Assembly (NCBI RefSeq): GCF_003696315.1
Contig: NZ_RFFN01000003.1
Span: forward strand, 186,001 to 250,000
DNA from: Pseudomonas songnenensis
Lineage (GTDB): Bacteria; Pseudomonadota; Gammaproteobacteria; Pseudomonadales; Pseudomonadaceae
Direction: 5' to 3'
Length of the DNA stretch: 64,000 nucleotides
The notes below the pieces were generated by a model. That model had not been told where the DNA came from. It saw nothing but the letters and a program-made list of their open reading frames with translations, and made no database searches. The translations under genes were made by a program, and so were the position numbers. Below, piece by piece: positions 20,445 through 30,546 of the stretch. Within the stretch, counting starts at the first letter, position 1. Each line of letters starts with the position of its first letter.

Positions 20445-22148
20445 TTAGCCTGCGGCACCCACCAGCGGATCGCTGATGCCCATCACGTAGAACCCGATCA
20501 GGCCGATGGTGCCGGCCAGGATGAGGTAGTACAGGGTCGGCAGCATGGTCTTGCGCAGGGTGATTCCTTCGCGACCGAGCAGGCCGACGGTGGCCGAGGC
20601 CGCCACCACGTTGTGGATGGCGATCATATTGCCCGCCGCCGCACCTACCGACTGCAGCGCCACCATCAGCGCACCGGACAGCCCCAGCAGGCCTGCGGTG
20701 TTGAACTGGAACTGCGACAGCATCAGGTTGGACACGGTATTGGAACCGGCGATGAAGGCACCCAGGCCACCGACGGCCGGGGCGAAGAACGGATAGACAC
20801 CGCCCACGCTGTTGGCCACCAGCTGCGCCATCGCCACCGGCATGGACACCAGGTCGGAGCCGTTCACGCCCGAGTTGATCAGAATCCGCACCATCGGAAT
20901 GGTGAAGATCAGCACGAAACCCGCGCCGAGCAGGGTCTTGCTCGACTCGGAAATCGCCGCGCCCAGCTCCTGCGCCTTCATGCGGTGCAGGAAGAAGGTG
21001 ATCAGCACCACGATGCAGAGAATCCCGCCTGGCAGGTACAGCGGCTCCAGCGTACCGGAAACGCCCGTTTCGCCGAGGATGTCCTTCCAGCCGAAGCTGA
21101 ACGACATCAGCAGTGCCTTGAAGTCAGGGAATACCCGCGAGGCGACCAGCAAACCGGCCAGTACCAGGTACGGCGCCCAGGCCATCGGCACGGAGATCGG
21201 CGTCTTGCCGGCGACATCCTCGATCTTCATCTCGATCTTGCCCATCCACTCGGACGGCCATTCCTTCGCCGGAGCGAAGTCCCAGGTGTCCTTGGGCAGC
21301 AGGAAGCCGGCCTTGGCCGCCGGTACGACGATGGCCAGACCGACCAGCGCGCCGATCATCGAGGGGAATTCCGGTCCGAGGAACACACCGGCCGCCGCGT
21401 ACGGAATGACGAAAGCCAGACCGGTGAACACCGCGAACGGCGCGACCGCCAGACCTTCGGTCCAGGATTTGTTGCGACCGAAGTAGCGGGTCATGATGCT
21501 GACCATGATCAGCGGCATGAGAATCCCGCACAGCGCATGGATGATCGCGACGCGCGAGAAGATCAGGTGGAAGAACACCTCCCAGTTACTGCCCACCGCC
21601 GCCAGCTGTTCGCTGATGCCGGTCTTGTCCAGACCCGCACCGACACCGACCAGGATCGGCGTGCCCACCGCACCGAAGGACACCGGCGTGGACTGCACCA
21701 TCATCCCCATGACCACCGCCGCCAGTGCCGGGAAGCCCAGCGCGACCATCAGCGGTGCCGCCACCGCCGCTGGCGTGCCGAAGCCCGAGGCCCCCTCGAT
21801 GAAGCAGCCGAACAGCCAGGCGACGATCAGCACCTGAACGCGACGGTCAGGACTGACATTGGAGAAGCCACGCCGAATCGAACTGATCCCCCCGGAATGT
21901 TTCAGCGTGTTGAGCAGCAGAATCGCACCGAAGATGATCCAGAGGATCGCCGCGGTGAGGATCAGACCCTGCAAGGTGGAAGCGATGACCCGGTTGAGGG
22001 TCATGTCCCAGGCCAGCAGGCCGATCAGCGCAGTGAGGACGAAAACCAGCGGCATGGCGTACTTGGCCGGCCAGCGAAAGCCGATCAGCAGCACACCCGC
22101 CAGCACCAGCGGCACGAAGGCCAGGATGGACAGTAGTGTTTGACTCAT
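20445..22148 (-). CDS. glcA: Lactate permease family transporter, probable glycolate permease
   Basis: 567 residues, 12 or more hydrophobic segments, an LldP/GlcA (LctP) family inner-membrane H+ symporter. Family text includes [30 protein letters not shown], and near the end [21 protein letters not shown]. LldP and GlcA are similar and both carry lactate and glycolate. Being the last gene of glcDEFGB in the E. coli glcDEFGBA order favours glycolate uptake as the main role. It lies 219 bases after glcB, a gap without a clear gene, and ends at a strong terminator. A lactate-specific role cannot be excluded. Confidence 0.88.
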   Translation of the reverse strand: MSQTLLSILAFVPLVLAGVLLIGFRWPAKYAMPLVFVLTALIGLLAWDMTLNRVIASTLQGLILTAAILWIIFGAILLLNTLKHSGGISSIRRGFSNVSPDRRVQVLIVAWLFGCFIEGASGFGTPAAVAAPLMVALGFPALAAVVMGMMVQSTPVSFGAVGTPILVGVGAGLDKTGISEQLAAVGSNWEVFFHLIFSRVAIIHALCGILMPLIMVSIMTRYFGRNKSWTEGLAVAPFAVFTGLAFVIPYAAAGVFLGPEFPSMIGALVGLAIVVPAAKAGFLLPKDTWDFAPAKEWPSEWMGKIEMKIEDVAGKTPISVPMAWAPYLVLAGLLVASRVFPDFKALLMSFSFGWKDILGETGVSGTLEPLYLPGGILCIVVLITFFLHRMKAQELGAAISESSKTLLGAGFVLIFTIPMVRILINSGVNGSDLVSMPVAMAQLVANSVGGVYPFFAPAVGGLGAFIAGSNTVSNLMLSQFQFNTAGLLGLSGALMVALQSVGAAAGNMIAIHNVVAASATVGLLGREGITLRKTMLPTLYYLILAGTIGLIGFYVMGISDPLVGAAG

Positions 22149-22367
22149 TTGTTGGGTCCCTGCGTTTTTTGTTGTGAACCGCTTCTATTGTGTCCGGGCA
22201 CGCCCGGTGCTTCGCATGAAACGCCCCCACGCGGTGCGCTTCCCAACGGCCCGGCCGAAACCGTGCCGCTCATGCTCGAAAGCCCCGGACGCCAACTCGG
22301 CGCCTGGGGCTGCTGTCCTGCACCGCGTGCGCCTGGCTTCAGGCAGCACACGGTTTCCCCGGCCCTG

Positions 22368-24548
22368 TCAGGCCTGACTTGCCTTGTAGCGCTGACGCCA
22401 CGCGTGCAGCAGCGGCTCGGTGTAGCCCGCCGGCTGCTCGCGGCCCTTGAACACCAGATCCGACGCTGCCTGGAAGGCGATCGACTGAGTGTAGTCGCTG
22501 GACATGGCGCGATAGAGCGGATCGCCGGCGTTCTGCTGATCGACCACCTTGGCCATGCGCTCCAGGGTCTCCTGAACCTGCTCGCGGCTGACCACGCCGT
22601 GGTGCAGCCAGTTGGCAATGTGCTGGCTGGAGATACGCAGGGTGGCGCGGTCTTCCATCAGGCCGACGTTGTGGATGTCCGGCACCTTGGAGCAACCGAC
22701 GCCCTGTTCGACCCAGCGCACCACGTAACCGAGGATGCCCTGGCAGTTGTTGTCCAGCTCCTGCTGCTTCTCCTCAGCGCTCCAGGTGTCTTCGGCGACC
22801 ACCGGAATGGTCAGCAGATCGTTGAGCAGCCGATCGCGCTCGGCCGCCAGGTCGATCTTCTCCAGCTCGCTCTGCACGGCCTGCACGTTCACCTGGTGGT
22901 AGTGCAGCGCGTGCAGGGTGGCGCCGGTCGGCGACGGCACCCAGGCGGTGTTGGCGCCGGATTTCGGGTGGCCGATCTTCTGCTCGAGCATGGCCGCCAT
23001 CAGATCCGGCATGGCCCACATGCCCTTGCCGATCTGCGCCTTGCCGCGCAGGCCGCAGGCCAGGCCGACCAGCACGTTGTTGCGCTCGTAGGACTGGATC
23101 CACGGGGTGGATTTCATGTCGCCCTTGCGCAGCACCGGGCCGGCTTCCATGCAGGTGTGCATCTCGTCGCCGGTACGGTCGAGGAAGCCGGTATTGATGA
23201 ACGCCACGCGGTGCTTGGCCGCGGCGATGCAGGCCTTGAGGTTGGCGCTGGTACGGCGCTCCTCGTCCATGATGCCCATCTTCAAGGTGTAGCGCGGCAC
23301 ACCGATGAGGTCCTCGACGCGACCGAACAGCTCGTCGGCAAAGGCGACTTCCTTCGGCCCGTGCATCTTCGGCTTGACGATGTAGACGCTGCCGGTGCGC
23401 GAGTTGCCCTTGCGCTTGAGATCATGCTTGGCGATCAGGCTGGTGAACACGCCGTCCATGATGCCTTCCGGAATCTCGCGGCCGTCTTCCAGCAGGATCG
23501 CCGGGTTGGTCATAAGGTGACCGACGTTGCGGATGAACAGCAGCGAGCGGCCGTGCAGCTTCAGCTCGCCGCCGTTGGGCGCGCTGTACTCACGGTCCGG
23601 ATTCAGGCGGCGGACGAAGCTCGAGCTGCCCTTGGCCACTTCCTCGCTGAGGGTGCCCTGCACGATGCCCAGCCAGTTGCGGTAGGCCAGCACCTTGTCG
23701 TCGGCATCCACCGCGGCGACCGAGTCTTCGCAGTCGAGAATGGTGGAAACCGCGGACTCGACCAGCAGGTCCTTCACGCCGGCGGCATCGGTCTGGCCGA
23801 TCGGGCTGTTCGGGTCGATCTGGATTTCGACGTGCAGGCCGTTGTTCTTCAGCAGCACGGCCTTCGGCTCGACCGCTTCACCCTGGAAGCCGACGAACTT
23901 CTCCGGCTGCTTGAGGCCGGTGACGCTGCCGTTCTCCAGGGTGACCTTCAGCTGACCGTCCTGCACGCGGTAGGCGGTGGCGTCGGCATGGCTGCCTTCG
24001 GCCAGCGGCGCGGCCTGATCGAGGAAATTGCGCGCGTAGGCAATGACCTTGGCGCCACGGACTTCGTTGTAGCCCGGCCCCTTCTGCGCACCGCCCTCTT
24101 CGGAGATGGCGTCGGTGCCGTAGAGCGCGTCATACAGCGAGCCCCAGCGGGCGTTGGCGGCGTTCAGCGCATAACGCGCGTTCATGATCGGCACCACCAG
24201 CTGCGGGCCGGCCTGGGTGGCGATCTCGCTGTCGACGTTGGCCGTCTCGATCTTCACCTCGCCCGGCACGGGCAACAGGTAACCGATGGACTCGAGGAAG
24301 GCGCGATAGGCCGCCATGTCCTTGATCGGGCCCGGATTGGCCTTGTGCCAGCTGTCCAGCTCGAGCTGCATACGGTCGCGCTCGGCGAGCAGCTCACGGT
24401 TCTTCGGCGCCAGGTCGTGGACCAGGGCGTCCAGGCCCTGCCAGAAGGCGGCGGCTTCGATACCGGTGCCCGGCAGGACTTCGTCTTCGATGAATCGCTG
24501 CAGATTGGCCGCAACCTGCAGGCGGCCCAGGGTTACACGCTCGGTCAT
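22368..24548 (-). CDS. glcB: Malate synthase G
   Basis: 726 residues from the ATG at 24548 ([19 protein letters not shown]), the usual MSG length. It condenses glyoxylate with acetyl-CoA to malate, consuming the glyoxylate made by GlcDEF. Visible family blocks: [53 protein letters not shown] and [20 protein letters not shown], with the active-site Arg/Glu/Asp set in these blocks. The upstream open frame through glcG is not coding. It follows glcG by 20 bases within one operon. Confidence 0.97.
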   Translation of the reverse strand: MTERVTLGRLQVAANLQRFIEDEVLPGTGIEAAAFWQGLDALVHDLAPKNRELLAERDRMQLELDSWHKANPGPIKDMAAYRAFLESIGYLLPVPGEVKIETANVDSEIATQAGPQLVVPIMNARYALNAANARWGSLYDALYGTDAISEEGGAQKGPGYNEVRGAKVIAYARNFLDQAAPLAEGSHADATAYRVQDGQLKVTLENGSVTGLKQPEKFVGFQGEAVEPKAVLLKNNGLHVEIQIDPNSPIGQTDAAGVKDLLVESAVSTILDCEDSVAAVDADDKVLAYRNWLGIVQGTLSEEVAKGSSSFVRRLNPDREYSAPNGGELKLHGRSLLFIRNVGHLMTNPAILLEDGREIPEGIMDGVFTSLIAKHDLKRKGNSRTGSVYIVKPKMHGPKEVAFADELFGRVEDLIGVPRYTLKMGIMDEERRTSANLKACIAAAKHRVAFINTGFLDRTGDEMHTCMEAGPVLRKGDMKSTPWIQSYERNNVLVGLACGLRGKAQIGKGMWAMPDLMAAMLEQKIGHPKSGANTAWVPSPTGATLHALHYHQVNVQAVQSELEKIDLAAERDRLLNDLLTIPVVAEDTWSAEEKQQELDNNCQGILGYVVRWVEQGVGCSKVPDIHNVGLMEDRATLRISSQHIANWLHHGVVSREQVQETLERMAKVVDQQNAGDPLYRAMSSDYTQSIAFQAASDLVFKGREQPAGYTEPLLHAWRQRYKASQA

Positions 24549-24568
24549 CTGTCGTTCTCCTTGTCTGT

Positions 24569-24973
24569 TCAGTTGGCCAGGGCAGCGACGCCGGCCTTGG
24601 CGATCTGGGCGTCCTGCGCCGCGGTCACGCCGGAGACACCGACCGAACCGATGACCTGGCCGTCGACCACCAGCGGCACGCCACCTTCCAGCGAGCAGAC
24701 CACCGGCGCGGAGAGGAAGGCACTGCGACCGCCGTTGACCATGTCCTCGTAACCCTTGGTTTCGCGACGGCCGAGGGCCGAGCTGCGGGCCTTCTCGGTG
24801 GCGATGTAGGAGGCGATCGGCGCGCAGCCGTCCAGACGCTCCAGCGCCAGCGGATGGCCGCCGTCGTCGGCGACGACGATGGTCACGGCCCAGCCGTTGG
24901 CCTGCGCTTCGGCACGGGCGGCGGCGAGGATGGTGGCGACTTCGGTCTGGCTCAGTACGGCTTTGCTTTTCAT
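24569..24973 (-). CDS. glcG: GlcG/HbpS family protein
   Basis: 134 residues from the ATG at 24973, preceded by GGAGAATCG. The DUF336 (GlcG/HbpS) fold is seen in [44 protein letters not shown] and [23 protein letters not shown]. Members include HbpS (heme-binding) and PduO C-terminal domains. The role in glycolate use is not known, though the gene is a fixed member of glc operons. Located between glcF (73 bases upstream) and glcB. Confidence 0.9.
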   Translation of the reverse strand: MKSKAVLSQTEVATILAAARAEAQANGWAVTIVVADDGGHPLALERLDGCAPIASYIATEKARSSALGRRETKGYEDMVNGGRSAFLSAPVVCSLEGGVPLVVDGQVIGSVGVSGVTAAQDAQIAKAGVAALAN

Positions 24974-25046
24974 CTCGATTCTCCTGTCTTCGTATTTCGG
25001 TTGTTCGCTGGTCGCCCTGGCTGGGCGACCGAACCATGAGGCGTTG

Positions 25047-26264
25047 CTACTGCATCGATTCCTCGACCACTTCGATCCAGTGCTTGACCGGCGTGCGCCC
25101 GGCACCGTCGAGGTGGGTCTGGCAGCCGATGTTGGCGGTGACGATCACTTCCGGCTTGCCGCTCTCCAGCGCGTTGAGCTTGTTGTCGCGCAGCTGGTGG
25201 GAAATCTCCGGCTGGGTGATCGAATAGCTGCCGGCCGAGCCGCAGCACAGGTGCGCATCGGGCACCGCAGTGAGCTGGTAGCCCAGACGGGTGAGCACGT
25301 CTTCGACCGCGCCGCCGAGCTTCTGTGCGTGCTGCAGGGTGCACGGGCAGTGGAAGGCCATGCGCTTGTCGGCGCGCACGTCGAGCTTTTCCAGTTCGGC
25401 GCTGCGCAGCACTTCGACCAGATCCTTGGCCAGCTCGCTGACCCGCGCGGCCTTGGCGGCGTAGGCCGGGTCGTCCTTGAGCAGATGGCCGTATTCCTTG
25501 ACGAAGGCACCGCAGCCGCTGGCGGTCTGCACGATGGCTTCGGCACCGGCTTCGATGGCCGGCCACCAGGCGTCGATGTTGCGCCGTGCGCGGTCCAGAC
25601 CGGCATCCTGGGCGTTGAGGTGGTAGTCCACCGCGCCACAGCAGCCGGCTTCGCGCGCCGGGCTGACGCTGATGCCCAGACGGTCGAGCACGCGTGCAGC
25701 AGCGGCGTTGGTGCTCGGCGACAGGCTCGGCTGCACGCAGCCTTCGAGCATCAGCACGCGGCGGCTGTGCATCACCTGCGGGCGCGGCTTGGCCGGGCGG
25801 ATCTCGCGCGGCAGGTGATCCTTGAGCGAGGCCGGCATCAGCGGCTTCAGCGCGTTGCCGGCGCCCAGCAGTGCCTTGAACAGGCCGGGACGCGGGATCA
25901 CCGTACGCAGGCCGCCGCGCACGATGCGCTCGCCCAGCGGGCGCTGCACCTGCTGCTCGATGAAGTCGCGGCCGATGTCCAGCAGGTTGTGGTACTTCAC
26001 CCCGGACGGACAGGTGGTTTCGCAGTTGCGGCAGGTCAGGCAGCGGTCCAGGTGCAGCTGGGTGCTCTCGGTCACCTCGCCGCCTTCGAACATCTGCTTC
26101 ATCAGGTAGATGCGCCCGCGCGGACCGTCCAGCTCGTCGCCCAGCAACTGGTAGGTCGGGCAGGTGGCGTTGCAGAAGCCGCAGTGCACGCAGGAGCGCA
26201 GGATGCTTTCGGCTTCCTCGGCGCGCGGCAGTTTTTTCGCGGCTTCGCTCAGATTCGTTTGCAT
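25047..26264 (-). CDS. glcF: Glycolate oxidase iron-sulfur subunit
   Basis: 405 residues. Two 4Fe-4S ferredoxin motifs lie near the N-terminus (CVHCGFCNATCP and CLTCRNCETTCP), followed by two CCG-type domains with EGCVQPSLS, REAGCCGAVDYH and HLCCGSAGSYS. GlcF passes electrons from the GlcD/GlcE flavins to the membrane quinone pool. The gene lies six bases after glcE, in the same operon. All cysteines expected for two clusters are present. Confidence 0.96.
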   Translation of the reverse strand: MQTNLSEAAKKLPRAEEAESILRSCVHCGFCNATCPTYQLLGDELDGPRGRIYLMKQMFEGGEVTESTQLHLDRCLTCRNCETTCPSGVKYHNLLDIGRDFIEQQVQRPLGERIVRGGLRTVIPRPGLFKALLGAGNALKPLMPASLKDHLPREIRPAKPRPQVMHSRRVLMLEGCVQPSLSPSTNAAAARVLDRLGISVSPAREAGCCGAVDYHLNAQDAGLDRARRNIDAWWPAIEAGAEAIVQTASGCGAFVKEYGHLLKDDPAYAAKAARVSELAKDLVEVLRSAELEKLDVRADKRMAFHCPCTLQHAQKLGGAVEDVLTRLGYQLTAVPDAHLCCGSAGSYSITQPEISHQLRDNKLNALESGKPEVIVTANIGCQTHLDGAGRTPVKHWIEVVEESMQ

Positions 26265-26270
26265 ACGTCG

Positions 26271-27332
26271 TCAGACCTCGGAATACATGCGGCCGGGGTT
26301 GAAGATCCCCTGCGGATCCAGCGCGGCCTTGAGCTGGCGGTGATAGCGCAACAGCGGCGCCGACAGCGGCTGGAACGGATTGCTCGTGGCGCCTGCGGTA
26401 AAGCAGGTGGCGTGGCCGCCGACCTCGATAGCGATGCCGCGAATGGTCACCGCGTCGGCGTCGGACTTCAGCCAGCGCTGGGCACCGGCCCAGTCCACCA
26501 GCTGATCGCCCGGCAAGCCGAGCGCCGGCGTGTTGTTCGGCAGCGACAGGCGCCACAGCGGACGCGGGTCGGCGAAGAAGGCCAGGCGCTGCTCGCGCAG
26601 CTCGTTCCAGTAGCCAGGGTCGAGATCCTCGCCGCCGATGCGTTCGCGCGCGGCATTGACCGACCCTTCGCCACCTTCCAGGCGCAGGTAAAGGGCCTTG
26701 CCGTCATGGCTGGCGGCGCTGATCGGTACCGGCTGCTGGCCCCACTCGGCAAGCTTGAGCAGCGCGCGGTCGAGATCGATTTCCAGACGCAGGCTGGTGC
26801 ACAGGCGCGGCTTGGGCAGCACCTTGAGCGAGACTTCGGTGAGTACGCCGAGGCAACCGAAGCTGCCGGCCATCAGGCGCGACAGGTCGTAGCCGGCGAC
26901 GTTCTTCATCACCTCGCCACCGAAACGCAGGTGCTTGCCCTGGCCGGTGATGACCCGCGAGCCGAGCACGAAATCGCGCACCGAACCGCTCCACGGGCGA
27001 CGCGGGCCGGACAGCCCGGCGGCGATCATGCCGCCGACGGTGGCGCCCTCGGCGAAGTGCGGCGGCTCGCAAGGCAGCATCTGCCCGGCAGCATCGAGCG
27101 CGGCTTCCAGCTCCGTCAGCGGCGTACCGGCGCGAACGGTGACCACCAGCTCGGTGGGATCGTAGCTGACGATGCCGCGGTGCTCGCGGGTATCGAGCAG
27201 CACACCGTCGGCCTGCCGCCCGAGAAAGCTCTTGCTGCCGCTGCCCTGGATGCGCAGCGGCGTGTTGGCGGCAAGCGCCTGGTTGACCTGGTCCAGCAAC
27301 TGCGCGCTGGCGTCGTTGGCGATTACGGACAT
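26271..27332 (-). CDS. glcE: Glycolate oxidase FAD-binding subunit
   Basis: 353 residues from the ATG at 27332. FAD-binding PCMH/oxidase type: TPLRIQGSGSKSFLGRQ, a flavin-site region ADGVLLDTREHRGIVSYDP, and the central CEPPHFAEGATVGGMIAAGL. The start codon shares its A with the glcD stop (TGATG), so translation is coupled. It forms glycolate dehydrogenase with GlcD and GlcF, converting glycolate to glyoxylate at the inner face of the membrane. Confidence 0.95.
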   Translation of the reverse strand: MSVIANDASAQLLDQVNQALAANTPLRIQGSGSKSFLGRQADGVLLDTREHRGIVSYDPTELVVTVRAGTPLTELEAALDAAGQMLPCEPPHFAEGATVGGMIAAGLSGPRRPWSGSVRDFVLGSRVITGQGKHLRFGGEVMKNVAGYDLSRLMAGSFGCLGVLTEVSLKVLPKPRLCTSLRLEIDLDRALLKLAEWGQQPVPISAASHDGKALYLRLEGGEGSVNAARERIGGEDLDPGYWNELREQRLAFFADPRPLWRLSLPNNTPALGLPGDQLVDWAGAQRWLKSDADAVTIRGIAIEVGGHATCFTAGATSNPFQPLSAPLLRYHRQLKAALDPQGIFNPGRMYSEV

Positions 27333-28831
27333 CAGAAACGCTCCAGTTCGGGGAAAGGCAGCTGGCCGTTGTGGATGTGCATGCGACCGAATTCGGCGCA
27401 GCGATGCAGGGTCGGAATGTTCTTGCCCGGGTTGAGCAGGCCGCTCGGGTCGAAGGCGGCCTTGACCGCATGGAACAGCGTCAGCTCGTCGGCGTTGAAC
27501 TGCGAGCACATCTGATTGATTTTCTCGCGGCCGACGCCGTGCTCGCCGGTGATGCTGCCGCCCACCTTCACGCACAACTCGAGAATCTTGCCGCCCAGGT
27601 CTTCGGCGCGTTCCAGCTCACCGGGCTGGTTGGCATCGAACAGGATCAGCGGGTGCATGTTGCCGTCACCGGCGTGGAACACGTTCGCCACGCGCAGGCC
27701 GAACTGCTCGGACAGATCGGAAATGCCCTTCAGCACGCCCGGCAGCTCGCGGCGCGGGATGGTGCCGTCCATGCAGTAGTAGTCCGGCGAAATACGGCCG
27801 ACCGCCGGGAAGGCATTCTTGCGCCCGGCCCAGAAGCGCACGCGCTCGGCTTCGTCCCTGGCCAGGCGCACTTCGGTGGCGCCGGCCAGCTTGAGCACTT
27901 CGCTGACGCGGGCGCAGTCGTCGTGCACGTCGGCTTCCACGCCATCCAGTTCGCAGAGCAGGATCGCTTCGGCATCCACCGGGTAACCGGCATGGATGAA
28001 GTCCTCGGCGGCGCGGATCGACAGGTTGTCCATCATCTCCAGGCCACCGGGGATGATGCCGGCGGCGATGATGTCGCCCACCGCACGACCGGCCTTCTCA
28101 ACCGAGTCGAAGGCGGCCAGCAGCACCTTGGCCACCTGCGGCTTGGGCAGCAGCTTGACCGTCACCTCGGTGACGATACCGAGCATGCCCTCGGAGCCGG
28201 TGAACAGCGCCAGCAGATCGAAGCCCGGCGAATCCAGCGCATCGGAGCCGAGCGTCATGCGCTCGCCCTCGACGGTGAGGATGTCCACCTTGAGCAGGTT
28301 GTGCACGGTCAGGCCGTACTTCAGGCAGTGCACGCCGCCGGCGTTCTCGGCGACGTTGCCGCCAATCGAACAGGCGATCTGCGACGAGGGGTCCGGCGCG
28401 TAGTACAGCTCATAGGGAGCCGCGGCCTGGGAAATCGCCAGGTTGCGCACGCCGGGCTGGACGCGGGCGAAGCGGCCGGCCGGGTCCACTTCGAGAATCT
28501 TGTTGAAGCGCGCCATCACCAGCAGGATGCCCTGCTCCAGCGGCAGCGCGCCGCCGGACAGCCCGGTACCGGCACCGCGAGCAACTACCGGCACGCCGCG
28601 CTGGTGACACAGTTTGAGCAGCGTCTCGACCTGCTCGATGCGCTCGGGCAGCACCACCAGCAGCGGCGTGGTGCGGTAGGCGGAAAGCCCGTCGCACTCG
28701 TAGGGCTTGAGGTCCTCGCTGCGGTGGAGGATGTCCAGATCGGGTAGCTGCGCCTGCAGCTCGGCCAGCAGGGCGGCCTTGTCGACCTTGGGCAACGCAC
28801 CATCGACGCGTTCGTCGTAGAGAATGTTCAT
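27332..28831 (-). CDS. glcD: Glycolate oxidase subunit GlcD
   Basis: 499 residues from the ATG at 28831 (MNILYDERVDGALPKVDKA). FAD-linked oxidase: VPVVARGAGTGLSGGALP is the flavin pyrophosphate loop, then SIGGNVAENAGGVHCLKYGL; the C-terminal domain has NVFHAGDGNMHPLILFD and GGSITGEHGVGREK, which carry the conserved substrate/metal His residues. First gene of the glc operon, with glcC divergent 235 bases away. A palindromic operator lies ~100 bases upstream of the start. Confidence 0.97.
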   Translation of the reverse strand: MNILYDERVDGALPKVDKAALLAELQAQLPDLDILHRSEDLKPYECDGLSAYRTTPLLVVLPERIEQVETLLKLCHQRGVPVVARGAGTGLSGGALPLEQGILLVMARFNKILEVDPAGRFARVQPGVRNLAISQAAAPYELYYAPDPSSQIACSIGGNVAENAGGVHCLKYGLTVHNLLKVDILTVEGERMTLGSDALDSPGFDLLALFTGSEGMLGIVTEVTVKLLPKPQVAKVLLAAFDSVEKAGRAVGDIIAAGIIPGGLEMMDNLSIRAAEDFIHAGYPVDAEAILLCELDGVEADVHDDCARVSEVLKLAGATEVRLARDEAERVRFWAGRKNAFPAVGRISPDYYCMDGTIPRRELPGVLKGISDLSEQFGLRVANVFHAGDGNMHPLILFDANQPGELERAEDLGGKILELCVKVGGSITGEHGVGREKINQMCSQFNADELTLFHAVKAAFDPSGLLNPGKNIPTLHRCAEFGRMHIHNGQLPFPELERF

Positions 28832-28930
28832 GGCAGGTTCCGGTTCTCGTGGGTTGCAGCCAGCGCGAACGACTGCGGTGGAATGACGCATCTTTAACGT
28901 CGAAGATGGTCACCCGTCCATGAGCTAGAC

Positions 28931-28947
28931 AACTGGTCCTACCAGTT
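28931..28947. promoter_or_regulatory. GlcC-type operator 1
   Basis: AACTGGTCCTACCAGTT is a perfect palindrome with 7-base arms around CCT. It matches the TGGT-N3-ACCA pattern of FadR-subfamily GntR regulators (PdhR, LldR, GlcC). It lies ~100 bases upstream of glcD in the gap shared with glcC. A second near-identical copy lies at 29038, with centres 107 bases apart. Confidence 0.82.
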
Positions 28948-29037
28948 TTTTGTAGTCGCCCGATGAAAGGCACTACCGAATGACCCTCCAGGCGGCACTG
29001 TTCCTGGTATGCAGCCATTCAGGGTAAACTCGCTCAA

Positions 29038-29054
29038 AACTGGTCCTACCAGTG
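29038..29054. promoter_or_regulatory. GlcC-type operator 2
   Basis: AACTGGTCCTACCAGTG, identical to operator 1 except for the last base. It ends 12 bases before the glcC ATG, where binding would block glcC translation or transcription, which suggests autoregulation. The two sites could be bridged by GlcC dimers through a DNA loop. Confidence 0.8.
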
Positions 29055-29066
29055 GGGAACAAAGAC

Positions 29067-29840
29067 ATGCGGAACGAAAACCACAATGACCGTCGTCAAG
29101 TCGCCGATGTCGTCGCCGAACGCATCGAACGGCTGATCGTCGACGGCGTATTGAAGGTGGGCCAGGCGCTGCCATCGGAACGCCGCCTGTGCGAGAAGCT
29201 GGGCATTTCCCGCTCGGCGTTGCGTGAGGGCCTGCGCGTTCTGCGCGGGCGCGGCATCATCGAGACCTCCCAGGGTCGTGGCTCCTTCGTTGCCGAACTG
29301 TCGGGCAACCATGACGCCAGTCCGCTGATGCACCTGTTCAACTCGCAACCGCGGACGCTCTATGACCTGCTGGAAGTGCGCGCGCTGCTGGAAAGCGAAT
29401 CCGCCCGGCTGGCGGCCTTGCGCGGCACCGACGCGGATTTCGTGCTGCTGCGCCGCCGCTACGAGGAAATGCTCGCCGCCCACGCCAGCGAGAACGGCGC
29501 CGACCCACGCGAGCATGCCCGCCTCGATCATGCCTTCCACCTGGCCATCTGCGAGGCCTCGCACAACCCGGTGCTGGTGCACACCCTGCAGTCGCTGACC
29601 GACCTGATGCTGAGCACCGTGTTCGCCTCGGTGAACAACCTCTATCACCGCCCGGCGCAGAAGCGGCAGATCGACCGTCAGCACTCGCGGCTCTACCACG
29701 CGGTGATCGAACGCCTGCCGGAACAGGCCCAACGTGCCGCGCGCGACCATATCCACGGCATTCGTGACAACCTCAAGGAGATCGAGCAGGAGGAACAGCG
29801 CCTGGTGCGCGCCACCATGCGCCTGGAAGGCTGGACCTGA
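29067..29840 (+). CDS. glcC: GntR/FadR-family regulator of glycolate use
   Basis: 257 residues from the ATG at 29067, preceded by GGGGAAC. A GTG at 29052 would lie inside operator 2 and is less likely. The N-terminal GntR winged helix is at ~10-75 (VADVVAERIERLIVDG, LPSERRLCEKLGISRSALREGLRVL, GRGSFVAEL). A C-terminal FCD domain is at ~90-225, with RALLESESARLAALR and metal-ligand His residues in DHAFHLAICEASHNPVLV. It activates glcDEFGBA when glycolate or glyoxylate is present. Divergent from glcD. Confidence 0.94.
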   Translation: MRNENHNDRRQVADVVAERIERLIVDGVLKVGQALPSERRLCEKLGISRSALREGLRVLRGRGIIETSQGRGSFVAELSGNHDASPLMHLFNSQPRTLYDLLEVRALLESESARLAALRGTDADFVLLRRRYEEMLAAHASENGADPREHARLDHAFHLAICEASHNPVLVHTLQSLTDLMLSTVFASVNNLYHRPAQKRQIDRQHSRLYHAVIERLPEQAQRAARDHIHGIRDNLKEIEQEEQRLVRATMRLEGWT

Positions 29841-29872
29841 TCATTCTGTAGCGCCGCCGGCGCGACCCTACA

Positions 29873-29914
29873 GCCGCTGCAGGCGTCGGGTTGTCGCCTG
29901 CGTCCTGCAGCGGC
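29873..29914. repeat. Nested palindrome between glcC and ubiC
   Basis: GCCGCTGCAG (29873-29882) pairs with CTGCAGCGGC (29905-29914); alternatively GCAGGCG (29879-29885) and CGCCTGC pair inside it. The 42-base unit could be a REP-type element or the glcC terminator. There is no T-run. Confidence 0.6.
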
Positions 29915-29948
29915 CGGGCCGCATGCTAGACTCGCCGATCTTTCCGCT

Positions 29949-30503
29949 ATGCCCGAACGCGCCGTGTCCGAATTCCTTGACTGGCTAAGTGCCGACCGCC
30001 TGCCCTCCCCCCTCGAACCTGCCCTGCATGACTGGCTCTACGTCGACAAAGGCTCGCTGACCCGCCGCCTGACGGAGCTGGCCGATGGCGCGTTCAGCGT
30101 GACGCCGCTGCACGAAGCCTGGCAGCCCCTGCGCGCCGACGAGTGCGCCGCGCTCGGCGTGCCGACAGAGAGCGAGGGCTGGGTGCGCGAGGTGTATCTG
30201 TGCGGCCATGGCCAGCCCTGGGTGTTCGCCCGCAGCGTCGCGGCACGAGCGCAGCTGGAGGATTCCGGCCTCGACCTGCAGCGCCTGGGCAATCGCTCCC
30301 TCGGCGAGCTGCTGTTCAGCGATCCGGCCTTCACCCGCGGCACGCTCCAGGCCCGCCATTACCCCGCGCACTGGCTGCCGGATGCTTGCCGTGTCGACGG
30401 CCTCTGGGCGCGACGCTCGTGCTTCCGCCAGAATCGCCTCGGCGTGCTGGTCGCCGAAGTGTTCCTGCCTGAGCTGTGGCAGGCTGCCGCCGTCACGCCC
30501 TGA
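29949..30503 (+). CDS. ubiC: Chorismate pyruvate-lyase
   Basis: 184 residues, starting [18 protein letters not shown]. UbiC removes pyruvate from chorismate to give 4-hydroxybenzoate, the first committed step of ubiquinone synthesis. Family features: [20 protein letters not shown] with the conserved Arg, LGELLFSDP, and the C-terminal [22 protein letters not shown] with active-site Arg and Glu. A TAGACT hexamer ~20 bases upstream may be its -10. It lies 43 bases before ubiA, and the pair is a conserved operon. Confidence 0.95.
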   Translation: MPERAVSEFLDWLSADRLPSPLEPALHDWLYVDKGSLTRRLTELADGAFSVTPLHEAWQPLRADECAALGVPTESEGWVREVYLCGHGQPWVFARSVAARAQLEDSGLDLQRLGNRSLGELLFSDPAFTRGTLQARHYPAHWLPDACRVDGLWARRSCFRQNRLGVLVAEVFLPELWQAAAVTP

Positions 30504-30546
30504 GCGCGCCGCTCTGCATGCCCCCTTCCGCCAAGGAGAGCCGCTG

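Noticed and set aside
22140-24752. 870-codon open frame on the plus strand opposite glcB
   Set aside because: It is the mirror of glcB, whose minus-strand product is clearly malate synthase G. Long antisense frames are expected in high-GC DNA.
24879-27515. 878-codon open frame on the plus strand opposite glcF/glcE
   Set aside because: Composition is His/Ala/Gln-rich antisense translation; the minus-strand genes have intact cofactor motifs.
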